The notes: generated by a model from the letters alone, not told the origin. DNA of 64,000 bases from Terriglobales bacterium (GCA_025462725.1 JAOAPE010000012.1:669942-733941); one strand, 5' to 3'. Positions 44,790 to 53,892 are shown, numbered from the stretch's first letter. Program-made: numbers and translations.

Positions 44790-45724
44790 TGCCTACGCTT
44801 CGCATCGGATCTCGCGGCTCTCAACTCGCTCTCTGGCAAGCGAATCATGTCGCGTCGTTGCTGCGCGAAAAGGGTCACGCGGTTGAGATTCAAATCATAA
44901 AAACAACTGGCGACAAAATTACTGATGTGCCGCTCTCCAAAGTTGGAACAAAAGGCATGTTCACCAAAGAGATCGAAGAAGCGTTGACTGACGGAAGCAT
45001 CGATATCGCTGTTCACAGCTTGAAAGATCTTCCAACCGAACTGCTCGGCGACTTTGAACTCGCCGCGATCATGAAGCGTGAAGATGTTCGCGATGCATTC
45101 GTCTCAGCGAAATACAAAAGTATTGATGAGCTTCCTAAATCTGCTCGCGTTGGAACCAGCAGCTTGCGTCGCCAAGCGCAAATTCACGCGATACGTCCGG
45201 ATTTGCAGCTTCATCCTTTGCGCGGAAACGTCGATACTCGTTTGCGCAAACTCGATGAAGGCGAATATGACGCGATCATCCTTGCTGCTGCTGGCCTCAA
45301 CCGATTAGGCCGAACTGAACTTGTGCGCGAACTTATCGCGCCTGAAAAAATGTGTCCTGCTGCCGGACAAGGCGCGCTCGCCATCGAGATCCGCAAGGGC
45401 GAATGCGAGACGCGAACTCATCTTGCATTCCTCGACGATCACGACGCGCGCGCGACTACGACTTGCGAACGCGCCGCGCTGAATGCGCTTGGCGGCGGAT
45501 GTCAGGTTCCTATCGGTGCTTACGCAACTTACGTTGATCGCAGTCTTCACATCATCGCCGTTGTTGCTCGGCCGGATGGAACAGAGATCCTGCGTGCCGA
45601 AAAAACCGGAACTGATCCTGATCGGCTCGGTAACGCTGTCGGCATCGAGTTGATGAATAAAGGTGCGCAGCAGATCCTGTTCGACGTTTACAAGTCCGGA
45701 GCTGCTGTTCCCGAGCAGCCGTAA
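44789..45724 (+). CDS. hemC: Porphobilinogen deaminase (hydroxymethylbilane synthase)
   Basis: 311 aa. [16 protein letters not shown] opening, catalytic Asp80 in [28 protein letters not shown], and the cofactor Cys238 in GGGCQVPIG, to which the dipyrromethane attaches. Start overlaps the hemA stop by one base (TAATG). Confidence 0.98.
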   Translation: MPTLRIGSRGSQLALWQANHVASLLREKGHAVEIQIIKTTGDKITDVPLSKVGTKGMFTKEIEEALTDGSIDIAVHSLKDLPTELLGDFELAAIMKREDVRDAFVSAKYKSIDELPKSARVGTSSLRRQAQIHAIRPDLQLHPLRGNVDTRLRKLDEGEYDAIILAAAGLNRLGRTELVRELIAPEKMCPAAGQGALAIEIRKGECETRTHLAFLDDHDARATTTCERAALNALGGGCQVPIGAYATYVDRSLHIIAVVARPDGTEILRAEKTGTDPDRLGNAVGIELMNKGAQQILFDVYKSGAAVPEQP

Positions 45725-45733
45725 CTCGCAAAA

Positions 45734-46582
45734 ATGATGACTACCGCTGAAACCAACACGACTCCGCAACCGCTCGCGGGAAGACGAATCCTCATCACGC
45801 GTGCTCACGAGCAAGCTGCGGCAATGACGCGTGAACTCGAACGACTCGGCGCGAGTGTCATTTCCGTTCCCACGATCGAGATTCGTCCGCCGCAATCTTT
45901 TCAGCCACTCGACAAGGCGCTGAAGAAAATTCCAGCTTACGACTTTCTAATCCTCACCAGCACAAATGCGGTTCGAGCGCTGTTCAAGCGGCTCGAAAAG
46001 CAGGAGATCGATTTCGGACTTCTCCGCAATCTTACCGTCGTCGCCATTGGACCTGCAACGAAGATGGAACTCGAACAGCGCGGCGTCAAAGTCGCCATCA
46101 CGCCGGACGAATACATCGCCGAAGCTGTCGTCTCCGCGTTGCGCGATAAAGTTGCTGGCAAAAACGTTCTGCTCGTTCGCGCCAAAATCGCGCGCGATGT
46201 GATCCCGCAACAGCTTCGCCAAGCCGGCGCGGAAGTAGACGTTACTGAAGCTTACGAAACTGTTGTCCCACAAAATTCAGCGATCAAGATTCGCGCTATT
46301 TTGGCCGATCCCGCGAGCCGTCCCAACATTATTACGTTCACAAGTTCTTCAACCGTGAAAAACTTCATCGCGCTGCTCGGTCCCGGCGTCAGCCCGAAAC
46401 AAGAGTTGCAGGGAATTGTGCTTGCTTCCATTGGTCCGGTAACTTCGCAGACTCTGATAGAAGTCGGACTCGGCGCGAACATCGAAGCAAAAGATTACAC
46501 AGTTCCCGGACTCATCGCCGCGCTCGTGCAAAATGCGAATTTCACGCCAGCCCCTCCTACCTCTGTCGAGCCCGCAAAATAG
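45734..46582 (+). CDS. hemD: Uroporphyrinogen-III synthase
   Basis: 282 aa. Closes hydroxymethylbilane into uroporphyrinogen III. Weakly conserved family, but RRILITRAHEQAAAMTRELERLG, DFLILTSTNAVRALF, VAIGPATKMELEQRG and the second domain ITFTSSSTVKNF with ASIGPVTSQTLIEVG match HemD. Nine bases after hemC; followed by a terminator. Confidence 0.93.
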   Translation: MMTTAETNTTPQPLAGRRILITRAHEQAAAMTRELERLGASVISVPTIEIRPPQSFQPLDKALKKIPAYDFLILTSTNAVRALFKRLEKQEIDFGLLRNLTVVAIGPATKMELEQRGVKVAITPDEYIAEAVVSALRDKVAGKNVLLVRAKIARDVIPQQLRQAGAEVDVTEAYETVVPQNSAIKIRAILADPASRPNIITFTSSSTVKNFIALLGPGVSPKQELQGIVLASIGPVTSQTLIEVGLGANIEAKDYTVPGLIAALVQNANFTPAPPTSVEPAK

Positions 46583-46584
46583 AA

Positions 46585-46620
46585 TCGGGAGCCGCGAGGC
46601 TCCCGAAGGTTTCTGTTTTT
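46585..46620 (+). terminator. Terminator of the heme operon
   Basis: Perfect 9-bp stem TCGGGAGCC/GGCTCCCGA (46585-46606), then GGTTTCTGTTTTT. Confidence 0.88.
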
Positions 46621-46633
46621 GAATCTCAAGACA

Positions 46634-47986
46634 TCAATCGTAGTATTCCAATCCCAAGTGCGTGATGAGTTCTTCGCCCTTCAGGTACCGCAGGGTGTTC
46701 TTCATCTTCATGGTCTGGATGAACAGATCGTGCTCGGGATAAAGCCCGGGCGCGGTCATCGGAGATTTGTAATACAAGCTCAACCATTCCTGGATTCCCA
46801 TTCCGCTCAACTGGGTGCTGCGCTTTGCCAAGTCCATCAGCAGGACGAGGTCGAGCACGATCGGCGCGGCAAGGATCGAATCGCGGCAGAGGAAGTTGAC
46901 CTTGATCTGCATCGGATAGCCGAGCCAGCCGACGATATCAATGTTGTCCCAACTCTCTTTGTTATCAGCGCGCGGCGGATAATAGTTGATCCTGACCTTG
47001 TGATAGAAATCCTTGTAAAGTTCAGGATAGAGTTCCGGCTGAAGAATGTGTTCCAGCACCGAAAGCTTCGACTCTTCTTTGGTCTTGAACGAATCCGGAT
47101 CGTCCAAAACCTCGCCATCACGATTGCCCAGGATGTTGGTTGAGAACCATCCTGCCAGTCCCAACATGCGCGCTTTCAATCCCGGCGCGAGCACCGTCTT
47201 GAGCAACGTCTGTCCGGACTTGAAATCCTTTCCTGAGATCGGCGCGTGGTTGCGGCGGGAGAGTTCGTGCATCGCCGGCATGTCCACTGTGAGGTTCGGC
47301 GCGCCGTTGGCAAACGGAACACCTTCACATAGCGCCGCGTAGGCGTAGATCATAGAAGGAGCAATGTTCTCGTCGTTGGCGTGCAGTCCTTTTTCAAATG
47401 CCTTGACCGATGAATGAACTTCCGTCTGCTTGAGGAAGATTTCCGTTGAGCCGCACCACATCATCACCAGGCGCTCGGCGCCGGATGTCTTCTTGAAATC
47501 GTGGATGTCCGCGCGAAGCTGTTCGGCAAGATCCATCTTGTTCTTGCCCTTTTTCACGTTCTTGCCGTCAAGATTTTTCACATAATGACGGTCAAAGACG
47601 GCAGGACGGGGCTTGATGGATTGCATGAACGGTTTGATCTGGTTGAGCAGGTCTTTTTCCAGCACTCCGGCGTTCATGGCGGCCGCGTACATGTCGTCCT
47701 CGTAGATGTCCCAGCCAGTAAAGACCAGGTCATCGAGTCCGGCGAGCGGCACAAATTCGTTGATCTTGGGCGAGCGGCCCTCGGTGCGTTTTCCCAATCG
47801 GATTGTCCCCATCTGGGTGAGCGATCCGATGGGCTGCGCAATCTTCTTGCGGACAGCTTCAACGCCGGCCACAAACGTGGTGGCGACAGCGCCCATGCCG
47901 GGGATCATGATTCCTAATTTTCCGTTTGCGGGTGCGATGGTGCCGGATTTCTGCGGAGTAGGTTTTTCAGTCTGCTTTGATGTCAT
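46634..47986 (-). CDS. ino1: Inositol-3-phosphate synthase
   Basis: 450 aa. Converts glucose 6-phosphate to inositol 1-phosphate with internal NAD redox. Rossmann start LGIMIPGMGAVATTF; conserved core motifs VTGWDIYEDDMY-like region, NENIAPSMIYAYAAL, ISGKDFKSGQTLLKT, and the C-terminal catalytic stretch SWDNIDIVGWLGYPMQIKVNFLCRDSILAAP. Full length. Product would feed phosphatidylinositol or other inositol compounds. Confidence 0.95.
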   Translation of the reverse strand: MTSKQTEKPTPQKSGTIAPANGKLGIMIPGMGAVATTFVAGVEAVRKKIAQPIGSLTQMGTIRLGKRTEGRSPKINEFVPLAGLDDLVFTGWDIYEDDMYAAAMNAGVLEKDLLNQIKPFMQSIKPRPAVFDRHYVKNLDGKNVKKGKNKMDLAEQLRADIHDFKKTSGAERLVMMWCGSTEIFLKQTEVHSSVKAFEKGLHANDENIAPSMIYAYAALCEGVPFANGAPNLTVDMPAMHELSRRNHAPISGKDFKSGQTLLKTVLAPGLKARMLGLAGWFSTNILGNRDGEVLDDPDSFKTKEESKLSVLEHILQPELYPELYKDFYHKVRINYYPPRADNKESWDNIDIVGWLGYPMQIKVNFLCRDSILAAPIVLDLVLLMDLAKRSTQLSGMGIQEWLSLYYKSPMTAPGLYPEHDLFIQTMKMKNTLRYLKGEELITHLGLEYYD

Positions 47987-48334
47987 TTAGGTATGAGACT
48001 TCCTGTTTCCTGATGAATTGTGGATGTGCTTGGAAAACTCACAATTGTAACAGGGTCAAAATGTTGAACTGGTGTCGCGAGGATTGCGAAGGCATTTTGC
48101 GTGGGGTTTTGCAGGCATTTTCGATGGCATTTCAACATGGGGGTACCCCCCTCCCCCCACCCCTAAGATAGCCAGAATGACGACTTTAGGGGGAATGAGC
48201 AGGAGAAAATGAATGTAATTCAGTAGATGCTATTTGTCAATGACAAAGATTGTCAATTAGCTGGGTGTTATATAAAAGAGTCTTGTAGAAGAGCACGGCT
48301 TTAGCCGTGCGTTGATTGCACAGGACAACGGGCT
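47987..48334. other. Intergenic gap before the RAYT gene
   Basis: About 350 bases with no protein gene. Contains a G5TAC run followed by two C tracts (48143-48165), a short inverted repeat TTGTCAATGACAA-type near 48235-48255, and the left terminal palindromes of the RAYT element (48283-48346). Confidence 0.6.
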
Positions 48335-48845
48335 TTAGCCCCTGAGGTGTTCAGGAGTTGAATCCATTTGGTTTGCCGGATTCACCGAAGAGTAGAGGTA
48401 ATCTTCGGCCGATTTGACCAGCCGCGCACGCACTGGATTCTGATGTATATAGTTGCGGTGGTATTCAAAGTCGATGCCGTCCTCGATGCGATGTAACGTG
48501 AATCCTCGTTGCCAGATCTCTTGCTTACCACCAAGCCGATGTGAATATCCACCCTTGATAAATTGAATTGCTCGCTCCACGGTAATTCCTTCCGCGGGCG
48601 TGAGTAGCAAATGTATATGGTCGGGCATAGCCACGAATGCATGCAGCAGATACTTATTTGTATTGCGATAGTTCATCAAAGTCGCAATGAACAAATCAGC
48701 GTTCTCCTTCTTCCGGAAGATGGGCGCTCGTTGTTGACAGACGGAAGTTACGAAGAATGTGCGTTTATCTTGGGGCATTCGCAGGGGCTAAAGCCCGATC
48801 ATTCTACATGCCTGACGCACGGCTGAAGCCGTGCTCTTCTACAAA
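48283..48845. mobile_element. REP-associated tyrosine transposase element with terminal palindromes
   Basis: A RAYT gene is bracketed by near-perfect 30-base inverted ends: left 48283-48312 and right 48815-48844 (one mismatch). Each end holds the hairpin GCACGGCTTTAGCCGTGC (right copy has GAAGCC). Just inside each end a second palindrome, CGGGCTTTAGCCC (left, around 48329-48341) and GGGGCTAAAGCCC (right, 48784-48796), repeats the theme. This is the classic REP/BIME arrangement seen with TnpA-REP proteins. No target-site duplication is expected for the family. Confidence 0.85.
48335..48778 (-). CDS. REP-associated tyrosine transposase (RAYT, IS200-like)
   Basis: 147 aa, Y1 HUH-family nuclease. 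HUH motif His54-Ile-His56 in MPDHIHLLL, and a catalytic-Tyr helix with YHRNYIHQNPVRARLV (Tyr106 or Tyr110). WQRGFTLHRI is conserved in these proteins. Intact, so probably active. It binds and nicks the flanking palindromes, which makes it likely to have spread this element and related REPs in the genome. Confidence 0.92.
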   Translation of the reverse strand: MPQDKRTFFVTSVCQQRAPIFRKKENADLFIATLMNYRNTNKYLLHAFVAMPDHIHLLLTPAEGITVERAIQFIKGGYSHRLGGKQEIWQRGFTLHRIEDGIDFEYHRNYIHQNPVRARLVKSAEDYLYSSVNPANQMDSTPEHLRG

Positions 48846-48978
48846 AGGCCCAAGCGCGAGGTCAAGGTCAGCTTAAGGGGGTAATAGTTGTATAGCTCTA
48901 AGAATAGTTACAATCGTTGTTATTGACTATGGAGAATAGGCGTCCTAAACTCATTTCAAATGCCTAGCGAGGAATGAA

Positions 48979-49565
48979 ATGAGTAATTACCCCACCTGCA
49001 CGTACATCAAGACCTATGGAACCATTTGCAAATCGCCGGCATTAACCGGTAGCGAGATGTGCTATTACCATGGGCGCGACCAGAAGCGAGTTGAGAATCT
49101 TTCACGAGCGCAAGGCTACAAGGCCATGGACGGCGTGAATGGATTCCTAAGACTGCAACGATCAATCCGGAGGTGTGGGAGTCTTTGCAGATCCCATCGC
49201 TGGATGATGCGGAGTCAATCCAAGTAGCGCTGACGACGCTTATCCGCGCGATCTGCTACAACCACATCACGGAACGCAAGGCAGGGCTGGCGCTTTATGG
49301 ATTGCAGTTGGCGGCGATGAACGTGTCGCGGGTAAAGCTGGCGACCACGACGGACCATTACACGAAGGTGGATCCGAATCCGATAGGTGAGTTCTGGAGC
49401 GGTGATGGATACCGGAAATACATTGCGAAACGCGGCCTGGCATTGTTGAAAGCCCAAGAACTGGAAGAACGGCCAGAAGACAACGCACAAGAGGAACAGG
49501 ACAAGCTGAGACACAAGTGGGCGCTGGAGGATGCAGCGGGAGTGAAGAGGTCGGCCCGTTTCTAG
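48979..49565 (+). pseudogene. Frameshifted gene: N-terminal Cys/His motif plus helical C-terminal part
   Basis: Two overlapping frames seem to be one gene. Frame 1 (48979-49227) begins MSNYPTCTYIKTYGTICKSP and carries CxxH-like CYYHGRDQKR (four putative zinc ligands). After about residue 50 the sense shifts to the second frame, whose open stretch to 49565 reads VWESLQIPSLDDAESIQVALTTLI and HITERKAGLALYGLQLAAMN, a helical region often found with that N-terminus in acidobacterial proteins. The frame changes by +2 (or -1) between about 49115 and 49170. Either the gene is broken or the shift is programmed or a sequence error. Function unknown. Confidence 0.7.
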
Positions 49566-49964
49566 TTTCTCGTTTTTAGTAAAGGCGAGGCAAGAGCAAG
49601 AACAACAGCACGGAAGGCACGGAGAACACACCTCGGCCTGCTGGCGTCGGAGACAAATTCAAGAGCAACCGCGAGATTCCTCGGTCGCTATTCTCGCGCT
49701 GAAGAGTGCGCGCGAGAATCACGCTCGCTCGGAATGACAATTCCCAAATATTGGGGTGCGGAGCACGCGCTCAGAATGACACTTCGCATTGGTAAGGGAG
49801 CGCTGAATTCCACCGCTGATTAGCTGAAGCTGACAGCGAATACCTAGAGCCTTCGCCATCGCGGCGAGCTCTTGCTGCCCTAGTCGCCGGGATCTGACCG
49901 CTTAGCACTAAAAAGGTTTAAGCTGAATGTCGCTGAAAAGCTTGAGACCACTAGGAGCGAACTC
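49566..49964. repeat. Intergenic repeat-like stretch
   Basis: About 400 bases without a gene. Begins with a TTTCTAGTTTCTCGTTTTTAG stretch directly at the stop of the frameshifted gene, then has CGCGAG-rich palindromic bits (around 49690-49725), and two copies of a (C/T)CGGAATGACA- or CAGAATGACA-type motif (49728-49785). The same two motifs occur in the gap at 51903-52065, so this looks like a dispersed intergenic repeat family. Confidence 0.5.
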
Positions 49965-50981
49965 ATGACCTCATCTGAAGCTAACAAAGCCATTCCAGCC
50001 GAGATGTTAGACGCTTCAACATTGATAGAACTCGTCAGCGGACATCGGCTGGCGCGCTGCATTCAGACTGTGGCGGAATTCGGTATTGCCGATCTGATGG
50101 ATGAAACTCCGCGGGCGCTGGCAGCGCTGGCCGCTGCGGCGAAGGTGGAAGCCGATCCGCTGGAGCGCATTCTGCGGTTGCTGATATCTCACGGAATCTT
50201 CAATCGGAGTGCGGACGGCTACTCGCACACGAATACTTCGCGGTTATTGCGCAGCGACCATCCTCATTCGTTGCGTCCGTACGCAAGGCTGCTGGGTTCT
50301 CCGCTGCTGTGGAATTGTATTGGCGCGCTGCCGGAGACGCTGAAGACAGGCGAGACGGCTGTGAAGAAGATGGATGCAGGCGGGCCGTTCGCGTATCTCA
50401 AGAGCCATCCTGAAGAAGACCGCATCTTCAACGCGGCGATGGAGTCAAAGGCGCAACGGGATATCCATGCAGTGATGCAGGCTTATGACTTCTCAGGATT
50501 CTCATCTATCGCGGACGTAGGTGGAGGGCGTGGACATTTGCTGAAAGCGATCTTGAAAGCGACTCCGAATGCACAAGGCGTGTTGTTCGATCAGCCGCAT
50601 GTGGTGGCAGAGGTAAAAGCCGAGGAGAGAATGACGCTGCATCCGGGAGATTTCTTTTCAGGCGAGCTGCCGAAGTGTGACGCCTATGTCCTGATGGAAG
50701 TGATTCACGATTGGGATGATGACAAGTCAATGCAGATATTCAGTGCCATTCGCCAAGCCGCAAAACCGAATGCGAAAGTGTTGATCGTGGAAACGATCGT
50801 TCCGGAAGGCAACGAGCCGCATTTCTCAAAAGGACTGGACATAGTCATGTTGGTGGTCACCGGCGGACGTGAGCGGACAAGACAGCAATACGAGAAGTTG
50901 TTGCAGAGCAGCGGCTTCAAGCTCCAGCGCATTGTTGGCACGAAGAGCCCGTGTTCGATCGTGGAAGCGACGGTGAGCTAG
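49965..50981 (+). CDS. SAM-dependent O-methyltransferase
   Basis: 338 aa, plant-COMT/small-molecule O-methyltransferase type. N-terminal winged-helix dimerisation domain (about 15-105), then the SAM site DVGGGRGHL (184-192), acidic loop VLFDQPHVV, and catalytic His248 in MEVIHDWDD. TAGGAG ribosome site. Followed 50 bases later by an SDR oxidoreductase on the same strand, a pairing typical of secondary metabolism or quinone-like modification, but no pathway is identified. Confidence 0.9.
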   Translation: MTSSEANKAIPAEMLDASTLIELVSGHRLARCIQTVAEFGIADLMDETPRALAALAAAAKVEADPLERILRLLISHGIFNRSADGYSHTNTSRLLRSDHPHSLRPYARLLGSPLLWNCIGALPETLKTGETAVKKMDAGGPFAYLKSHPEEDRIFNAAMESKAQRDIHAVMQAYDFSGFSSIADVGGGRGHLLKAILKATPNAQGVLFDQPHVVAEVKAEERMTLHPGDFFSGELPKCDAYVLMEVIHDWDDDKSMQIFSAIRQAAKPNAKVLIVETIVPEGNEPHFSKGLDIVMLVVTGGRERTRQQYEKLLQSSGFKLQRIVGTKSPCSIVEATVS

Positions 50982-51032
50982 GGGCGGGAAGCGGTTTCAC
51001 GTGGGGTCAGGGTCAATCGACGGAAGGTAACG

Positions 51033-51902
51033 ATGTCTGAGACGAAAGAGAAAATCGCACTCATTACCGGATGCTCCAGCGGCATTGGCATGCATACTGC
51101 CATTGACATGGCGAAGGCGGGATTTCGCGTGGTTGCAACTATGCGCGAGCTGTCGCGCAACACGCGATTGCTGCAAGCGGCGGCGGATGCAGGAGTCGCC
51201 GAGCTGATTGAGGTTCGTCGGCTGGACATCACGGAGTTTGATTCGCTCGCGGCGGCTGTCGCTGAAATCGTGAGGGATCATGGGCGCATCGACGTGCTCG
51301 TCAACAACGCGGGATACGCGCTGGGCGGATTCGCTGAAGACATCCAACTGGACGAACTGCGTGGGCAATTCGAAACCAACTTCTTCGGACACGTTGCGTT
51401 GACCCGCGCGGTGATGCCGGTGATGCGCGCGCAACATGCGGCGTCCGGCGTGGGCGGACACATCATTATGATTTCGTCGATCAGCGGATTGGTGTCGAAT
51501 CCGGTGACCAGCAGTTACTCGGCGTCAAAGCATGCGCTGGAAGGATGGAGCGAATCGCTGCGGGTGGAAGCGCGCGCGCTGGGAATCAAAGTGGTGTTGG
51601 TGGAACCCGGCGCGTTCGACACCGATATCTGGGAACGCAACGTGCGAATAGGGAAGATTGCGCTGACGGATTTCTCGCCGAATCGGGACCGCGCGCGAAG
51701 GTTTGCCAACGTGGTGAAGACGAAACTGAAGAAGGGCGACACGAGAGTGGTGTCGCGATTGGTGACGAAGATCGCGCAGGATCCGAATCCGAATCTGCGG
51801 TATCTGGTGGGCAGGGATGCGGTGGTGCGTTACTGGAGCCAGCGATTGCTGCCGTGGAAGTTCTACGAAAAGATGCTGGCGAAGTATGCGGAGATAGATT
51901 GA
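51033..51902 (+). CDS. Short-chain dehydrogenase/reductase
   Basis: 289 aa, classical SDR. Cofactor motif TGCSSGIG (12-19), NNAG (91-94), catalytic Ser149, Tyr162, Lys166 (YSASK). GGAAGG ribosome site. Arg37 and following residues hint at NADP preference. Substrate unknown; likely co-transcribed with the methyltransferase upstream. Confidence 0.93.
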   Translation: MSETKEKIALITGCSSGIGMHTAIDMAKAGFRVVATMRELSRNTRLLQAAADAGVAELIEVRRLDITEFDSLAAAVAEIVRDHGRIDVLVNNAGYALGGFAEDIQLDELRGQFETNFFGHVALTRAVMPVMRAQHAASGVGGHIIMISSISGLVSNPVTSSYSASKHALEGWSESLRVEARALGIKVVLVEPGAFDTDIWERNVRIGKIALTDFSPNRDRARRFANVVKTKLKKGDTRVVSRLVTKIAQDPNPNLRYLVGRDAVVRYWSQRLLPWKFYEKMLAKYAEID

Positions 51903-52065
51903 AAAACAGTTTCTAGTTTCTAGTTTCCAGCAAAGTCAAAAGAAACAGCATTGTCCTTCGGCTCCGCTGAGCTTCGCTCAGGATGACGAAGTCGAGAGTC
52001 CCTTCAGTCAGGGTCGGAATGACAAATCTAGATATTTCTAGAAACTAGAAACTAGAAACTAGAAA
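51903..52065. repeat. CTAGTTT/CTAGAAA heptamer inverted repeat cassette
   Basis: Left arm of TTTCTAGTTTCTAGTTT (51910-51926) and right arm of several CTAGAAA units (52037-52066) flank a central stretch with GGATGACGA and GGAATGACA elements. Right arm runs into the dedA stop codon. Possibly a MITE-like intergenic repeat or a long terminator-type hairpin between the convergent SDR and dedA genes. Confidence 0.6.
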
Positions 52066-52695
52066 CTACGCCGCTTCTGCTCCGACGCGGTTCTTCCAAT
52101 GTGACCAGATGAACCAGGTCACGCCGGCGAGGAGGACGAGTCCAATGACGAGGTCGAATTGGTGGAAGTATTTTCCGAGGTATCGCCAGTTTTCTGCGAG
52201 TTTCATTCCGGCGTAGGCGAGGCCGAGGCACCAGGGCCACGAGCCGAGGAATGTGTATAGGTGGAATCGGAGGCGCGGCATGCGGGCAATTCCTGCGGGA
52301 AGCGCGATGAAGGTGCGGATGACGGGAAGCAGGCGTCCGATGAAGATGGTGATGGTTCCATATTTGTGGAAAAGGCGATCGGTGAGATCCAGATCGTGTT
52401 TGTTGAGCAGAATGTATTTGCCGTACTTCTCCACGAGAGGGCGTCCGCCGAAGTATCCGACTTCGTAGGCGAGCACTGAACCGAGGTTGCATCCGATAGC
52501 GCCAGCAGTGGCGACCCAGTAGAGGTTGAACTGTCCTTTATAGACGAGGTATCCGGCAAAGGGCATGATCAGCTCGGAGGGCAGCGGAATGCACGCGGAT
52601 TCGATGGCCATGAGGAGCATGACGCCGATGTATCCGCCGCTGGAGATGACCCAGCTTATGAAGACAAACAGATGTCCGATGATGGCTTCAATCAT
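52066..52695 (-). CDS. DedA-family membrane protein
   Basis: 209 aa, five or six helices. Carries the family hallmarks: IESACIPLPSELIMPFAG near the N-terminus and GRLLPVIRTFIALPAG (about 119-134). DedA proteins act in lipid (undecaprenyl-phosphate or PE) translocation and membrane homeostasis. Sits 15 bases downstream of a 75-aa hypothetical gene, likely an operon. Confidence 0.93.
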   Translation of the reverse strand: MIEAIIGHLFVFISWVISSGGYIGVMLLMAIESACIPLPSELIMPFAGYLVYKGQFNLYWVATAGAIGCNLGSVLAYEVGYFGGRPLVEKYGKYILLNKHDLDLTDRLFHKYGTITIFIGRLLPVIRTFIALPAGIARMPRLRFHLYTFLGSWPWCLGLAYAGMKLAENWRYLGKYFHQFDLVIGLVLLAGVTWFIWSHWKNRVGAEAA

Positions 52696-52710
52696 GGATG
52701 TGCTCGGCGA

Positions 52711-52938
52711 TTAGAAGTCTTGCGAGTCCTGCGTGTAGGTGTAGCCGGGAAGCGTAGCGATGTCGGCGGATTTCTGCACTTTCACGCGAGTGGTTCCGGC
52801 GTTAGCTGCGTTGGAATTGGCTTCGCGAAGCATAGCGTACTGAGTAAAGACTTCGCTGTAGAGTTTGGTGACGAGATAGTTCTGTCCGTTGGAGTCGTTG
52901 CGCCAAACCTGGCCGAGTTGGATGGATTTAACAGGCAT
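52711..52938 (-). CDS. Small conserved-looking hypothetical protein
   Basis: 75 aa. Reads MPVKSIQLGQVWRNDSNGQNYLVTK and VKVQKSADIATLPGYTYTQ: a small beta-rich protein. I know no function. Codon use and the short gap to dedA suggest a real gene. Confidence 0.65.
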   Translation of the reverse strand: MPVKSIQLGQVWRNDSNGQNYLVTKLYSEVFTQYAMLREANSNAANAGTTRVKVQKSADIATLPGYTYTQDSQDF

Positions 52939-52992
52939 CGGGATACAGAGTACTGGGAGGCTGCCGTGGCGTCAATTCGGAACTGGGGTCTG

Positions 52993-53892
52993 TTAAGGAC
53001 AGACTCGAAAATCGAAGATTGGGGAAACGGTGTGCGCAACGTCGTCTCGTGAGATCTCGGAATCGTGGTCAAGGCTGGCACCACGCGGAAGAACGGTTTT
53101 GTTATCTCTGAAAAATTTTTCAAGGAGCTCGCTATTAAAAACCTTGCCAGGCAATAATCCGGACTTGGCAAGGAGCCGATCGGCAACAGACTTTTCCATA
53201 CCAAGAACTCTAACTTGCGAGAGATGGTAGGGCACTCCTTCATCGAGATCGACGTTTATTGATATTCGGCGCTGAAGATCATCAGGGCTAACCTCAGGAA
53301 CGGCGGTGAAATTGATATAGCCCTTTGTGCCGTATAGCCTCCTTAGCTCGTCAATGCCCGCTCTGAGTTTTGCCACATCGAGGATTGCATTCGTCTGAAT
53401 CGGAATTAGCTTGCGCAGCTCTGCTGAGCTGAAGAGTGTGCCGTTCGAGAAAGTGATTTGGTCTAAGCGAAATTGCGGGCCTGCATATATTTCAACTGAA
53501 GCGGTGTGTTTTTGGGATTTAGCAGTATTACCCACTCGTTTAGTTGTAACCTTTGCGACCGCTTTGAAGAAACCGTGCTCCTGCAGTTTTGCCAGAGTTC
53601 GATTTTCGAGTTCCTTGATCCAATCAGGGTTAGGACCATAGGAATTGGCCTTCAACTCTGCAGAAATCTCGTTGAAGATCTTCGGCGAGAGATGGTTTGA
53701 ATGCTCGAACTGGACTCGGACAATTTCGACTTTCGGGAGGGCTTCTCTTTTTCTAATGTCTTCGCGATATTGGGCTAGTTCGCGGCCGTAGGAGGGAATT
53801 GGAAGGCATTCTTCCAGCTTTCCGATCTGCGCGAAAGCGGTGCCGCAGACAAGAGCAGAGCAGGTTGCGATTCGAATGGATAACAGCGTCAT
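52993..53892 (-). CDS. Exported POTRA-like protein, unknown
   Basis: 299 aa from the ATG at 53892, with a signal peptide (about 1-22). Two to three POTRA-like repeats are suggested: first around IVRVQFEHSNHLSPKIF, second around RLDQITFSNGTLFSSAELRKLIPIQ (about 138-165, the clearest), third around YHLSQVRVLGMEKSVADRLLAKSGLLPG. No beta-barrel domain follows, so it is shorter than BamA/TamA. Could be a soluble partner of an outer-membrane assembly or TamB-like system; a TamB-like gene is present at the window end. Confidence 0.75.
   Translation of the reverse strand: MTLLSIRIATCSALVCGTAFAQIGKLEECLPIPSYGRELAQYREDIRKREALPKVEIVRVQFEHSNHLSPKIFNEISAELKANSYGPNPDWIKELENRTLAKLQEHGFFKAVAKVTTKRVGNTAKSQKHTASVEIYAGPQFRLDQITFSNGTLFSSAELRKLIPIQTNAILDVAKLRAGIDELRRLYGTKGYINFTAVPEVSPDDLQRRISINVDLDEGVPYHLSQVRVLGMEKSVADRLLAKSGLLPGKVFNSELLEKFFRDNKTVLPRGASLDHDSEISRDDVAHTVSPIFDFRVCP

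Noticed and set aside
47501-47990. Plus-strand frames over ino1
   Set aside because: Antisense to the conserved inositol-phosphate synthase.
48143-48165. C tract as a phase-variable switch
   Set aside because: The runs of C are not in a gene or between clear promoter elements; it could be ordinary or a sequencing artefact.
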